Assembly: GCA_964536195.1 (NCBI GenBank) | Contig: CAZHVO010000001.1 | Location: 1 to 53,072, forward strand | DNA: 53,072 nucleotides | Origin: Susulua sp964536195 | GTDB lineage: Bacteria; Omnitrophota; Gorgyraeia; Duberdicusellales; 4484-171 | Reading direction: 5' to 3' | In this document: positions 24,729-32,118 of the stretch, piece by piece | Numbering within the stretch: the first letter of the stretch is position 1 | Layout of the letters: every line of letters begins with the position of its first letter | The notes under the pieces: generated by a model | What the model saw: the letters and a program-made list of their open reading frames with translations, nothing else | Database searches by the model: none | What the model was told of the DNA's origin: nothing | Translations under genes and position numbers: made by a program

Positions 24729-24758
24729 GGCACCTGGTAAGAAAAGGAGGTAGGTTCT

Positions 24759-25184
24759 ATGGAGATCACAGAAGTCAGAGTTTCTCTTCGAGAAAGTGAG
24801 GGCAAGAGACTTAAGGCTTATGCAACAATTACCTTTGATAACTCCTTTGTGGTGAGAAACATCAAAGTTATTGAAGGCAACAATGGTTTATTTGTTGCAA
24901 TGCCAGCAAGGAAGCTAAAGCAATTTTGTCCTCGTTGCGGCAAAAAGGTTGATGTTGGTAGTCAATACTGTAACCATTGCGGAGTACAATTACCTCCTCC
25001 TCCTCGGGAATCAGAAGATAGCCGACACACTACTCATCAAGATTTAGCACATCCTATTAACCAGGAATTTCGTGATTACTTGCAGAGTAAGGTTTTGGAT
25101 GCTTATCACGATGAGAAAGCAGCGCCGAAAGAAGGGCCGGCCAAGGAAAAGGCTACGGCAGGAGAAGAAAACAAAGAAGAATAG
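24759..25184 (+). CDS. spoVG: SpoVG family protein with inserted zinc ribbon
   Basis: A 141-residue protein. The SpoVG fold is clear: MEITEVRVSL at the start, AYATITFDNSFVVRNIKVIEG, LFVAMPARKL, then DLAHPIN. SpoVG proteins bind nucleic acid and influence division, virulence and gene expression. Here a zinc ribbon (Cys57, Cys60, Cys71, Cys74) and a proline run are inserted between MPARKL and the DLAHPIN helix, and an acidic/lysine-rich tail follows. An excellent ribosome site (AAAGGAGG) is present. The position between ispE and glmU equals that in Bacilli, which argues for shared ancestry of the cluster. Confidence 0.9.
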   Translation: MEITEVRVSLRESEGKRLKAYATITFDNSFVVRNIKVIEGNNGLFVAMPARKLKQFCPRCGKKVDVGSQYCNHCGVQLPPPPRESEDSRHTTHQDLAHPINQEFRDYLQSKVLDAYHDEKAAPKEGPAKEKATAGEENKEE

Positions 25185-25194
25185 TCTAAAATTC

Positions 25195-25266
25195 TGCCCG
25201 GTAGTGTAATCGGTAACACATCAGCTTTTGGAGCTGACTTTCCTGGTTCGAGTCCAGGCCGGGCAA
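25195..25266 (+). tRNA. tRNA-Gln (anticodon TTG)
   Basis: A full cloverleaf of 72 bases. Acceptor TGCCCGG/CCGGGCA, D stem GTGT/ACAC, anticodon stem TCAGC/GCTGA with loop TTTTGGA (anticodon TTG), T arm CCTGG-TTCGAGT-CCAGG, discriminator A. No CCA is encoded. A palindromic repeat begins at the very next base. Confidence 0.95.
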
Positions 25267-25306
25267 TGCTTCGACTCGCCCTTCGGGCTCGCTCAGTATA
25301 GACGAA
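25267..25306. repeat. Palindromic repeat, copy R3a, abutting the tRNA
   Basis: Begins TGCTTCGACTCG directly after the tRNA, with an inner GCCC/GGGC hairpin (25278-25288) and GCTCAGTA. It shares GCTTCGA and CTCAG with copies R2b and kdsA. The outer boundary is uncertain. Confidence 0.65.
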
Positions 25307-25329
25307 TGAATTCCTTAGGCGAGGAGAAG

Positions 25330-25369
25330 TATCCTGAGCAACCGAGCGAAGCGAGGGAGTCGAAGGATA
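25330..25369. repeat. Palindromic repeat, copy R3b, 4 bases upstream of the GIY-YIG start
   Basis: Bounded by TATCCT/AGGATA. Read on the minus strand it has the same CCTTCGACTCCC start and GCTCAGGAT end as copy R1. Four bases separate it from the GIY-YIG start codon. Confidence 0.85.
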
Positions 25370-25373
25370 ATAT

Positions 25374-25637
25374 ATGTGGTTTGTATATATTCTAAAATGC
25401 AGAAACGATGATTTATATACAGGTATTACCGATAATCTTCAGCGAAGATTCGATGAACACAAATCTGGTAAAGGTGGACATTTTACCAGGTCTTTCGGTG
25501 CAGAAGAGATTTTGTATTCAGAAGAGCACATGAATAAATCGTCTGCCTTAAAGCGTGAAGCCCAAATCAAAGGTTGGACAAGAAAAAAGAAACTAGCGTT
25601 AATCGAAGGTGACTTGGAATTATTAAAAAAATTATAA
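25374..25637 (+). CDS. GIY-YIG nuclease, UPF0213/YhbQ-like
   Basis: An 87-residue stand-alone GIY-YIG domain. It has WFVYILKCRNDDLYTGITDNLQRRFDEHKSGKG, with YVYIL and YTG giving the name motif, the catalytic Arg after LQRR, and a later glutamate in REAQIKGW. It ends with the RKKKLALIEG tail typical of UPF0213. Known members are structure- or single-strand-directed DNA nucleases of unclear role. The gene interrupts the otherwise ancestral spoVG-glmU order, together with the tRNA and two repeats, and no ribosome site is visible. Mobility together with the repeats is a hypothesis. Confidence 0.88.
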   Translation: MWFVYILKCRNDDLYTGITDNLQRRFDEHKSGKGGHFTRSFGAEEILYSEEHMNKSSALKREAQIKGWTRKKKLALIEGDLELLKKL

Positions 25638-25650
25638 TCAATAGGTGATG

Positions 25651-26931
25651 ATGGAAAATTTTACAGTAGTAATATTAGCCGGCGGCAAGGGTAAGAGGAT
25701 GGGGTCAACTTCGCCTAAAGCCCTTTGTAATTTATTAGGCCAGGCTTTAATTCTCTACCCCTTAAGGGAGGTCTTGAAGCTAAAGCGATATCTTAAAGAG
25801 ATAATTGTTGTAGTAGGGTATAAGGCTGGAGAGGTTCGGCAAGAGGTAAAGAGATCTTTCCCGAAGAAGCAGAAGATAAAATTTGTTTATCAGCCTAAGA
25901 TGTTAGGAACTGCTAACGCTTTAGCCCTAGCTTATAAAAAGGTAAAACATAATAATGTTTTAGTTCTCTGTACTGATACTCCCTTAATAAGTGCCGAAAC
26001 CCTCAAAGCTTTTATCTCAGCATTTTTAAAGAAAAAGGTCTCTTGTTCGGTGCTTAGTGCTGATTTGAGCTATAAGAATTCTTTGGGAGTCATCTTAAGA
26101 GATAAACAAGGAAAAGTAAAGGGAATCAGAGAAAAGATTACCCTTGGTTCTAGGCCAGTGAGAGGATTTATTAGCGAAGAGGTAAATAGTGGAATATATT
26201 GTTTTAAGAGGAAGGTTTTGGGGAAAAACCTTCCTAGAATAAAGAAGAATAAGAGGAAAAAGGAGTATTTTCTTACTGATATAGTAGAAATTCTTTATTC
26301 TCGAGGGGAGAAGCTAGATACCTATTTTCTAGATAGAGCTGAGGAAATCTTAGGCATAAATAATCAAAGAGACCTTTGGAAAGTTAATAAATTAATGCGC
26401 CAGAAGATGTTAGAGGAGTTAGTAACGAAAGGGGTTAAGGTTATTGACCCTGAAGTTACCTTTATCGAAGCTGGGGTCAAAATTGGGAAGAATACCATAA
26501 TTTACCCCTTTACCTTCATTGAGAAAGGTGCTATAATTGGCAACAATTGTTCCCTGGGCCCTTTTGTGCGTATACGTGGGAATAGCTCCGTTGGCGATAA
26601 TGCTCAGGTGGGCAATTTCCTGGAAATAAACCGTACCCAAGTAGGAAAGAAGGTAAGAATAAAGCACTTTGGTTATTTGGGAGATACACGAATAGCTGAT
26701 AGGGTTAATATCGGTGCTGGCACTGTAGTTGCCAACTATGATGGTAAACATAAGCATAAGACCGATATTAAAGAAGGTGCTTTTATTGGGTCAGATACTG
26801 TCTTGGTGGCCCCAGTTAAAGTAGGTAGAGGTGCAGTTACTGGCGCCGGGAGTGTTGTTACTAAAAACATTGAACCCAATACAGTAGTAGTGGGCGTTCC
26901 GGCAAGAAAGTTAAAGAAAAAAAGAGGGTAG
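25651..26931 (+). CDS. glmU: UDP-GlcNAc pyrophosphorylase / GlcN-1-P acetyltransferase
   Basis: A bifunctional enzyme of about 426 residues that makes UDP-GlcNAc for peptidoglycan and lipid A. The N-terminal uridylyltransferase shows VVILAGGKGKRMGS and CTDTPLIS. The C-terminal left-handed beta helix of hexapeptide repeats carries acetyltransferase motifs (NFLEINRTQVGKKVRIKHFGYLGDTRIADRVNIGAGTV). It is somewhat shorter than the usual ~455 residues. GTG 25645, ATG 25648 and ATG 25651 are possible starts; AGGTGA favours one of the ATGs. It is followed by prs, as in Bacillus. Confidence 0.95.
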   Translation: MENFTVVILAGGKGKRMGSTSPKALCNLLGQALILYPLREVLKLKRYLKEIIVVVGYKAGEVRQEVKRSFPKKQKIKFVYQPKMLGTANALALAYKKVKHNNVLVLCTDTPLISAETLKAFISAFLKKKVSCSVLSADLSYKNSLGVILRDKQGKVKGIREKITLGSRPVRGFISEEVNSGIYCFKRKVLGKNLPRIKKNKRKKEYFLTDIVEILYSRGEKLDTYFLDRAEEILGINNQRDLWKVNKLMRQKMLEELVTKGVKVIDPEVTFIEAGVKIGKNTIIYPFTFIEKGAIIGNNCSLGPFVRIRGNSSVGDNAQVGNFLEINRTQVGKKVRIKHFGYLGDTRIADRVNIGAGTVVANYDGKHKHKTDIKEGAFIGSDTVLVAPVKVGRGAVTGAGSVVTKNIEPNTVVVGVPARKLKKKRG

Positions 26932-26934
26932 ACT

Positions 26935-27873
26935 ATGGATAAAATGATAGTTTTCAGCGGGACAGCCAATAGGAAATTATCTGAGAAGATTGCTAAAAGC
27001 TTGAAGGTTAAACTGGGGAAATTAACTGTTTCCCGATTTAGCGACGGAGAAATTGGAGTAAAGGTTCACGAGAATGTAAGAGGCAAAGATGTTTTTGTTA
27101 TTCAACCTACTTGTCCGCCGGTAAATGAGAATTTAATAGAGTTGTTGATTGTCCTTGATGCTTTACGTAGAGCTTCGGCTTCTAGAATAACTGCAGTAAT
27201 TCCTTATTTTGGCTATGCCAGGCAGGACAGAAAGGATCAGCCTCGGGTTCCGATCACTGCCAAACTAGTAGCTAATATTTTATATGGAGCAGGAGTAAGT
27301 CGAGTATTAACTTTAGAGTTGCACGCTGGTCAGATTCAAGGCTTTTTTGATATCCCGGTGGATCATCTCTATGGGATTAATACCATAGTGGATTATTTTA
27401 ACAAGACAAAGACTAATAATTTAGTAATTGTCTCTCCTGATGTCGGCGGAATAAAGATGGCTCGGGCCTATGCCAAAAGATTTAGAGCCGGATTAGCAAT
27501 TGTTGATAAAAGAAGAAATACTCCTGAGTCCACAGAGGTTATGAATATATTAGGTGAGGTTAAGGATAAGAATGTTATTATAGTTGACGATATAGTTGCT
27601 ACTGGTTCTTCTTTAGCTGAGGCAGCCAGAGCCTTGAAGAGAGCTGGAGCAAAGAAGATATTCGCCGCTATTACTCATGGTATCTTATCTAATGATGCTG
27701 TCGGTAAGATAAATAAGTCTTGCATTGATTCCTTGATAATTACTGATTCTATTCCTTTAGATGAGAATAAGAAGTCTAAGAAGGTAAAGATTGTTTCTGT
27801 GGGTAGCCTTTTTGCCGAAGCAATAAAGAGAATTCACTTTGAGAAGTCAATAAGCGTACTTTTTGACCAATAG
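26935..27873 (+). CDS. prs: Ribose-phosphate pyrophosphokinase
   Basis: A 312-residue PRPP synthetase, normal length. Key motifs: RFSDGEIGVKVHENVRGKDVFVIQP, FGYARQDRKDQPR, LHAGQIQGFF, SPDVGGIKMA, and the PRPP loop VDDIVATGSS. It supplies PRPP for purine, pyrimidine and histidine synthesis (hisG and a PurF-like gene lie nearby). It begins three bases after the glmU stop and is followed by the Ctc/L25 gene, as in Bacilli. Confidence 0.97.
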   Translation: MDKMIVFSGTANRKLSEKIAKSLKVKLGKLTVSRFSDGEIGVKVHENVRGKDVFVIQPTCPPVNENLIELLIVLDALRRASASRITAVIPYFGYARQDRKDQPRVPITAKLVANILYGAGVSRVLTLELHAGQIQGFFDIPVDHLYGINTIVDYFNKTKTNNLVIVSPDVGGIKMARAYAKRFRAGLAIVDKRRNTPESTEVMNILGEVKDKNVIIVDDIVATGSSLAEAARALKRAGAKKIFAAITHGILSNDAVGKINKSCIDSLIITDSIPLDENKKSKKVKIVSVGSLFAEAIKRIHFEKSISVLFDQ

Positions 27874-27885
27874 GGAGATGATGCA

Positions 27886-28602
27886 ATGGAGAGGACAAAA
27901 GTTAAAGTCGAAAAAAGAGAAGTAGTAGGCAAAGAAGGTGTAAAGAGATTACGCAAACGGGGTTATGTTCCAGCAGTAGTGTATAGCAACGACATTAATA
28001 TTGCGTTGTCAATTCCCGTTATTGGCCTTAAGATCTTGCGGTCGATAGGTTTTTCTGAGAGTGCTGTCATTGACATGGAGATAGTTGGTGAGAAGAAAGC
28101 TAAATCTATTCCGGTTCTCATTAAGGATATTCAATTTCATCCCCTTACTGAGGATGTTATCCATGTTGATTTCCTAAAGGTTTCCTTGAGCGAAAAGTTA
28201 AAAGTCAATGTTCCGATAGTGCTTAAGGGTGAGTCAAAACAGGTTAAGGAAGAAAGCGGAACCCTGGAGCAGATTCTAAGAGAGTTAGAAGTGGAAGGTC
28301 TTCCTTTAGATATTCCTGAGAAGGTAGAGGTGGATGTTACTGAGTTAACAATTGGTCATTCCCTACATGTTTCTGATTTAACTGTTACCGGTAATGTGGC
28401 AGTCATAACCGATTCTCAAGTGACTGTAGTTACAGCTTTGGCTAAGGAAGAAGAGGTTGAAGAAGAAGTCCTAGCCGAGGAAGAGGTTTCTACGGAACCA
28501 GAGGTTATTAAAGAGAAGAAGGAAGGAGCACCAGGCGAAGGCGAGGGAAAGGAAACACTAAAAGAAGAAGCTAAGAAAGAAGAGAAAGAGAAAAAAGAAT
28601 AG
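27886..28602 (+). CDS. rplY: 50S ribosomal protein L25/general stress protein Ctc
   Basis: A 238-residue protein of the long Ctc form of bL25. The N-terminal 5S rRNA-binding domain (residues 1-95: KRGYVPAVVYSNDI) and the C-terminal beta domain (KGESKQVKEESGTLEQILRELEVEGLP) are both present. From about 188 the tail is almost entirely Glu and Lys. Such tails are common and probably disordered. Ribosome site GGGAGATG. Confidence 0.95.
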   Translation: MERTKVKVEKREVVGKEGVKRLRKRGYVPAVVYSNDINIALSIPVIGLKILRSIGFSESAVIDMEIVGEKKAKSIPVLIKDIQFHPLTEDVIHVDFLKVSLSEKLKVNVPIVLKGESKQVKEESGTLEQILRELEVEGLPLDIPEKVEVDVTELTIGHSLHVSDLTVTGNVAVITDSQVTVVTALAKEEEVEEEVLAEEEVSTEPEVIKEKKEGAPGEGEGKETLKEEAKKEEKEKKE

Positions 28603-28627
28603 AAGAGTAACTGTAATTAGGGAGAGA

Positions 28628-29197
28628 GTGAAAATAATCTTTGGTTTGGGTAATCCCGGCCAGCAATATAGGAATAATCGACATAATGTTGGTTATAAAG
28701 TTCTTGAGAGCTTAGCAAACAATCAGAACTTAGAGTTTAAGAGAAGTTTTAGGACATCTTCTTACATCGTCAAAAAGAAAGATCCTCGAGGTTGGGTTTT
28801 TCTTGTTAAGCCCCGTACTTTCATGAACAATTCGGGGTTGTGCGTAAAGAAGGTTTTAAATAAGTATAAGGTTAATCTTTCAGATATTTTGGTAATTTAT
28901 GACGATACTGACTTGCCTCTAGGTAAAATTAGGTTTAGAGCTGGAGGTTCTTGTGCTGGGCATCGAGGCATGACTTCGATAGTATCAGCCTTAGAGAGCG
29001 AAGAGATTAACAGGCTAAGAGTAGGCATTGGCAGCTCGCAAGGCCAGGAGTTATCTGATTACGTTCTTTCTGATTTTTCCAAAACAGAAAGAGAAGTCTT
29101 AGATAGTGCTATTCCCGAGGCAGCATCAGCATCTTGGGATTGGGTTAATGAAGGGATTGACTTTTCGATGCAAAAATATAACAGACGAGGAGGATAA
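28628..29197 (+). CDS. pth: Peptidyl-tRNA hydrolase
   Basis: A 189-residue enzyme that recycles peptidyl-tRNA released from stalled ribosomes. It begins with GTG after GGGAGAGA. Motifs are GLGNPGQQYRNNRHNVG (catalytic His19), KPRTFMNNSG, VIYDDTDLPLGKIR with the catalytic Asp, and GGSCAGHRGMTSI. It corresponds to spoVC in the Bacillus cluster. Confidence 0.96.
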   Translation: MKIIFGLGNPGQQYRNNRHNVGYKVLESLANNQNLEFKRSFRTSSYIVKKKDPRGWVFLVKPRTFMNNSGLCVKKVLNKYKVNLSDILVIYDDTDLPLGKIRFRAGGSCAGHRGMTSIVSALESEEINRLRVGIGSSQGQELSDYVLSDFSKTEREVLDSAIPEAASASWDWVNEGIDFSMQKYNRRGG

Positions 29198-29199
29198 TA

Positions 29200-29538
29200 G
29201 TGAGCAGAGATTACGAAAACATGATTATTTTAAAGCCAGATTTGGACGACAAGGAAAGAGAAGAAGTCTTCGATAAGATCTCCAAGCGAATTAAGGACTT
29301 AAAGGGAGAGGTGTCGGCTTCCGCGGTGTGGATTAAGGAGAGAAAATTCTATTATTTCCTACGCTCAAGAGGTGCTGAGAAGAAGAAATATTATAAAGGT
29401 TGTTACTGGCTTATTAATTTTACCCTAGATGTAGAAAAGCTGCCTGAGTTAAAAGAGACGATAAGGTTAGAAGAGAGAATTTTAAGAAATCTTATTGTAA
29501 GTCGAGAAGGTAAGGTTAAATCCGGACTTACTAGTTAA
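29200..29538 (+). CDS. rpsF: 30S ribosomal protein S6
   Basis: A 112-residue bS6 protein with a GTG start two bases after the pth stop. YENMIILKPDLDDKEREEV is the typical N-terminal strand-helix. The family forms a complex with bS18, encoded two genes downstream, as in the widespread rpsF-ssb-rpsR arrangement. The central part is divergent but the ferredoxin-like fold pattern and length fit. Confidence 0.92.
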   Translation: MSRDYENMIILKPDLDDKEREEVFDKISKRIKDLKGEVSASAVWIKERKFYYFLRSRGAEKKKYYKGCYWLINFTLDVEKLPELKETIRLEERILRNLIVSREGKVKSGLTS

Positions 29539-29558
29539 GCTTAGTCAGGGAGGTAAAA

Positions 29559-29984
29559 ATGGTTAGTTTAAACAAAGTATCTTTAATTGGGAATTTAACT
29601 AAAGACCCAGAGTTAAGATATACACCTCAGGGGACAGCCGTAACTACTCTGCGGATAGCTGCTAATAGGTCATTTAAAGGTAAAGACGGGCAGATTAATA
29701 AAGATACTTGTTTTGTTAATGTTGTTGTTTGGGCTCAGATGGCTGAAGTTTGCAATCAATATTTGCAAAAGGGCAGAGGTGTCTTTGTAGAAGGAAGGCT
29801 CCAGTCTCGCTCTTGGCAAAATAACGAGGGTAAAAACAGAAGTGTTTTAGAGGTGGTGGCTACAAGAGTACAATTCATGCCTGGAGGTCAAAGACAGGAG
29901 TCTCGCGAAGTAGACTTAGGGGAAGAACCAGTAGAAGTTTTAAGTTCAGAGAGTAATGGTGAAAAATCAGGAGAAGCGATTTAA
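29559..29984 (+). CDS. ssb: Single-stranded DNA-binding protein
   Basis: A 141-residue SSB. The OB fold is clear: LNKVSLIGNLTKDPELRYTPQGTAV at the start, FVNVVVWAQMAEVCNQYLQKG, VFVEGRLQSRSWQNNEG. The usual acidic tip (DDDIPF), which recruits repair and replication partners, is absent; the protein ends NGEKSGEAI. It lies between rpsF and rpsR as in most bacteria. Confidence 0.94.
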   Translation: MVSLNKVSLIGNLTKDPELRYTPQGTAVTTLRIAANRSFKGKDGQINKDTCFVNVVVWAQMAEVCNQYLQKGRGVFVEGRLQSRSWQNNEGKNRSVLEVVATRVQFMPGGQRQESREVDLGEEPVEVLSSESNGEKSGEAI

Positions 29985-29985
29985 A

Positions 29986-30264
29986 ATGTTTAAAAAAAAG
30001 AAGTCAAAAGACGATAAAACTAAAAGAGCTCCTAGAAAAGGGGTAGGTATTAGGATTCAGAAAGATTGTGTTTTCTGTAAAAATGACCTAGAGATTGACT
30101 ACAAGAATTTAGAACTTCTTACCCGCTATGTGTCTTCACGTGGAAAGATTCTTTCTCGGCGCATCAGCGGTAATTGCGCCAAGCATCAAAGGAAGGTGTC
30201 TCGAGAGATTAAGCGAGCAAGGTTTCTTAATTTGGTTCCATACACAGGAAGAGTTTTTTCTTAA
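29986..30264 (+). CDS. rpsR: 30S ribosomal protein S18
   Basis: A bS18 protein of 92 residues from the ATG at 29986, or 102 from an in-frame ATG at 29956 that overlaps ssb. Neither has an ideal ribosome site; the shorter form fits family length. The conserved core is DYKNLELLTRYVSSRGKILSRRISGNC. Cysteines in CVFC and the NCAKH segment suggest the zinc-binding form. Confidence 0.93.
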   Translation: MFKKKKSKDDKTKRAPRKGVGIRIQKDCVFCKNDLEIDYKNLELLTRYVSSRGKILSRRISGNCAKHQRKVSREIKRARFLNLVPYTGRVFS

Positions 30265-30279
30265 AGGGGGAGCAGCAAG

Positions 30280-30723
30280 ATGAAGGTAATTCTTCTTAAA
30301 GATTCAAATAAGTTGGGTAAGGAAGGGGATACCGTAGAGGTCAAAGATGGTTATGCCTATAACTACCTTATCCCTCAAGGATTAGCCCTTGTTGTTACCA
30401 AGGGGAGTTTTAAGCGGCTTGAGGAGATAAAAAGAGTTAAGACTAAGGTAGAAGAGAGGAAAAAGAAGGATTTTTCAAAGATAAAAGAGAAAATTGAAAA
30501 GATTTCCTTAACTGTCACTGCTGAGGCTAAAGACGACGAAGAGCTTTATGGAACTATTAACGAGGCCCAGATTTTGAAGCTTCTGCAGCCTGAAGGCATA
30601 GAGTTAGAAAAAGATTCCTTAGTTTTAGATGAGCCAATAAAGAAATTGGGAGTTTACAATTTAAAGGTAAACGTATACTCCGGAGTAGAAGCAACTTTGC
30701 GTGTTTGGGTTGTGAAAAAATAA
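30280..30723 (+). CDS. rplI: 50S ribosomal protein L9
   Basis: A 147-residue bL9. The N-terminal domain has the signature MKVILLKDSNKLGKEGDTVEVKDGYAYNYLIP, followed by the long connecting helix and the C-terminal domain (LYGTINEAQILKLL). Ribosome site AAAGGGGGAG. It is followed by dnaB, as in Bacillus and many others. Confidence 0.97.
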   Translation: MKVILLKDSNKLGKEGDTVEVKDGYAYNYLIPQGLALVVTKGSFKRLEEIKRVKTKVEERKKKDFSKIKEKIEKISLTVTAEAKDDEELYGTINEAQILKLLQPEGIELEKDSLVLDEPIKKLGVYNLKVNVYSGVEATLRVWVVKK

Positions 30724-30733
30724 TCATACCCTA

Positions 30734-32086
30734 ATGAGCGTAGATAGTCCTATCAAACAGTTAGATAAAATCCCGCCTCAGAATATCGAAGCAGAGATGG
30801 CTACTTTGGGGGCAATGCTAATTGATGAAAAGGTCATAGCAGAAGTCCTTGAGTTTGTCTTTGCGGATTCATTCTACAAAAGGGAACACCAGATAATTTT
30901 TGAAGCCATTGTTTCTCTTTTTGATGCCCGGAAAAAAGTCGATATTCTAACAGTTTCAGAAACCTTAAGTAAAAAGAAGATGCTCGAGAAGACTGGCGGT
31001 AGTGTTTATTTAACTACTTTAGCTGATTTTGTTCCTAACTCTGCTAGTGCCTCCCACTATGCCCGTATTATTAAAGAAAAAGAAATTCTGCGTTCTTTGA
31101 TAGCAAGCGCTAACGAAATCGCAACTTCAGTGTATAAGGAGCAGGGAGAAGTCAGCAGTATTTTAGATAAAGCCGAAAAACTTATTTTTGAAATAAGCGA
31201 TCGTCGTGTAGAAGGCAGTTACGTTCATATAAAAGATATAATTAAGGATGGTATTGAGCTTATCGAGTCTCTTTATCATAAAAAGTCGCGTGTAACTGGA
31301 ATACCTACCGGATTTAAGGATTTTGACTTAAAGACTGCTGGTTTGCAAAAGGGCGATTTAATAATTGCTGCTGGTAGGCCGTCAATGGGTAAAAGTGCTT
31401 TTGTTACTTCTATTGCCGGTTACGTAGCTGTAGAGGAGAAGGTGCCGGTAGCTATTTTTAGTCTAGAAATGTCTAAAGAGCAGCTTATGCAGCGTTTCTT
31501 ATGTGCACAAGCTAAAGTTGAAATTAATCGGGTTAGAACTGGTTTTCTTGCTCCTTCAGAGTGGCCAATTTTAACTAATGCTGCTGGAAAGTTATCTGAG
31601 GCTCCTATTTATATTGACGATACGCCAGCTTTGAATATTTTTGAAATAAGATCTAAGGCAAGGCGGTTAAAAGCTCACCACAACGTTCAACTTATCCTTG
31701 TAGATTATTTACAGTTAATTAGAGGTATGCGTCGAGGTGATAATCGACAACAGGAAATATCAGATATCTCTCAAAGTCTAAAGGCCTTGGCTAAAGAGTT
31801 GAGCGTTCCGGTAATTGCTGTGAGCCAGCTATCAAGAGCTGTTGAGTTGCGAGAAGGTCACCGTCCTAAATTATCAGATTTAAGAGAGTCTGGGGCGCTT
31901 GAGCAAGACTCAGACGTAGTCGTTCTTTTATTTAGAGAAGAGTATTATAAGCCTACCGATGAGAATCAAGGTATCGCCGATGTTATTATTGCTAAACAGA
32001 GAAATGGTCCAGTAGGAACGATTAAGCTGACTTTCTTGAAGGAATATACTAAATTTGTCGATATGGCCAGAGAAAAGGAGGATTGA
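30734..32086 (+). CDS. dnaB: Replicative DNA helicase DnaB
   Basis: A 450-residue hexameric helicase. The N-terminal DnaB domain (PPQNIEAEMATLGAMLID) is followed by a RecA-type ATPase with Walker A AGRPSMGKSAF, the IFSLEMSKEQL motif, Walker B LILVDYLQLI, and SDLRESGALEQDSDVV. No intein is present. The 3' end contains a strong promoter (32083-32111) for the next gene. Confidence 0.97.
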   Translation: MSVDSPIKQLDKIPPQNIEAEMATLGAMLIDEKVIAEVLEFVFADSFYKREHQIIFEAIVSLFDARKKVDILTVSETLSKKKMLEKTGGSVYLTTLADFVPNSASASHYARIIKEKEILRSLIASANEIATSVYKEQGEVSSILDKAEKLIFEISDRRVEGSYVHIKDIIKDGIELIESLYHKKSRVTGIPTGFKDFDLKTAGLQKGDLIIAAGRPSMGKSAFVTSIAGYVAVEEKVPVAIFSLEMSKEQLMQRFLCAQAKVEINRVRTGFLAPSEWPILTNAAGKLSEAPIYIDDTPALNIFEIRSKARRLKAHHNVQLILVDYLQLIRGMRRGDNRQQEISDISQSLKALAKELSVPVIAVSQLSRAVELREGHRPKLSDLRESGALEQDSDVVVLLFREEYYKPTDENQGIADVIIAKQRNGPVGTIKLTFLKEYTKFVDMAREKED

Positions 32087-32111
32087 CTTTGAGAAATAAT
32101 GCCTTTATAAT
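32083..32111 (+). promoter_or_regulatory. Promoter for bamA inside the end of dnaB
   Basis: TTGACT (32083-32088), exactly 17 bases, TATAAT (32106-32111). The expected start falls at about 32118-32119, the A of an in-frame ATG, so this transcript would be leaderless. Confidence 0.65.
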
Positions 32112-32118
32112 ACTTAAA

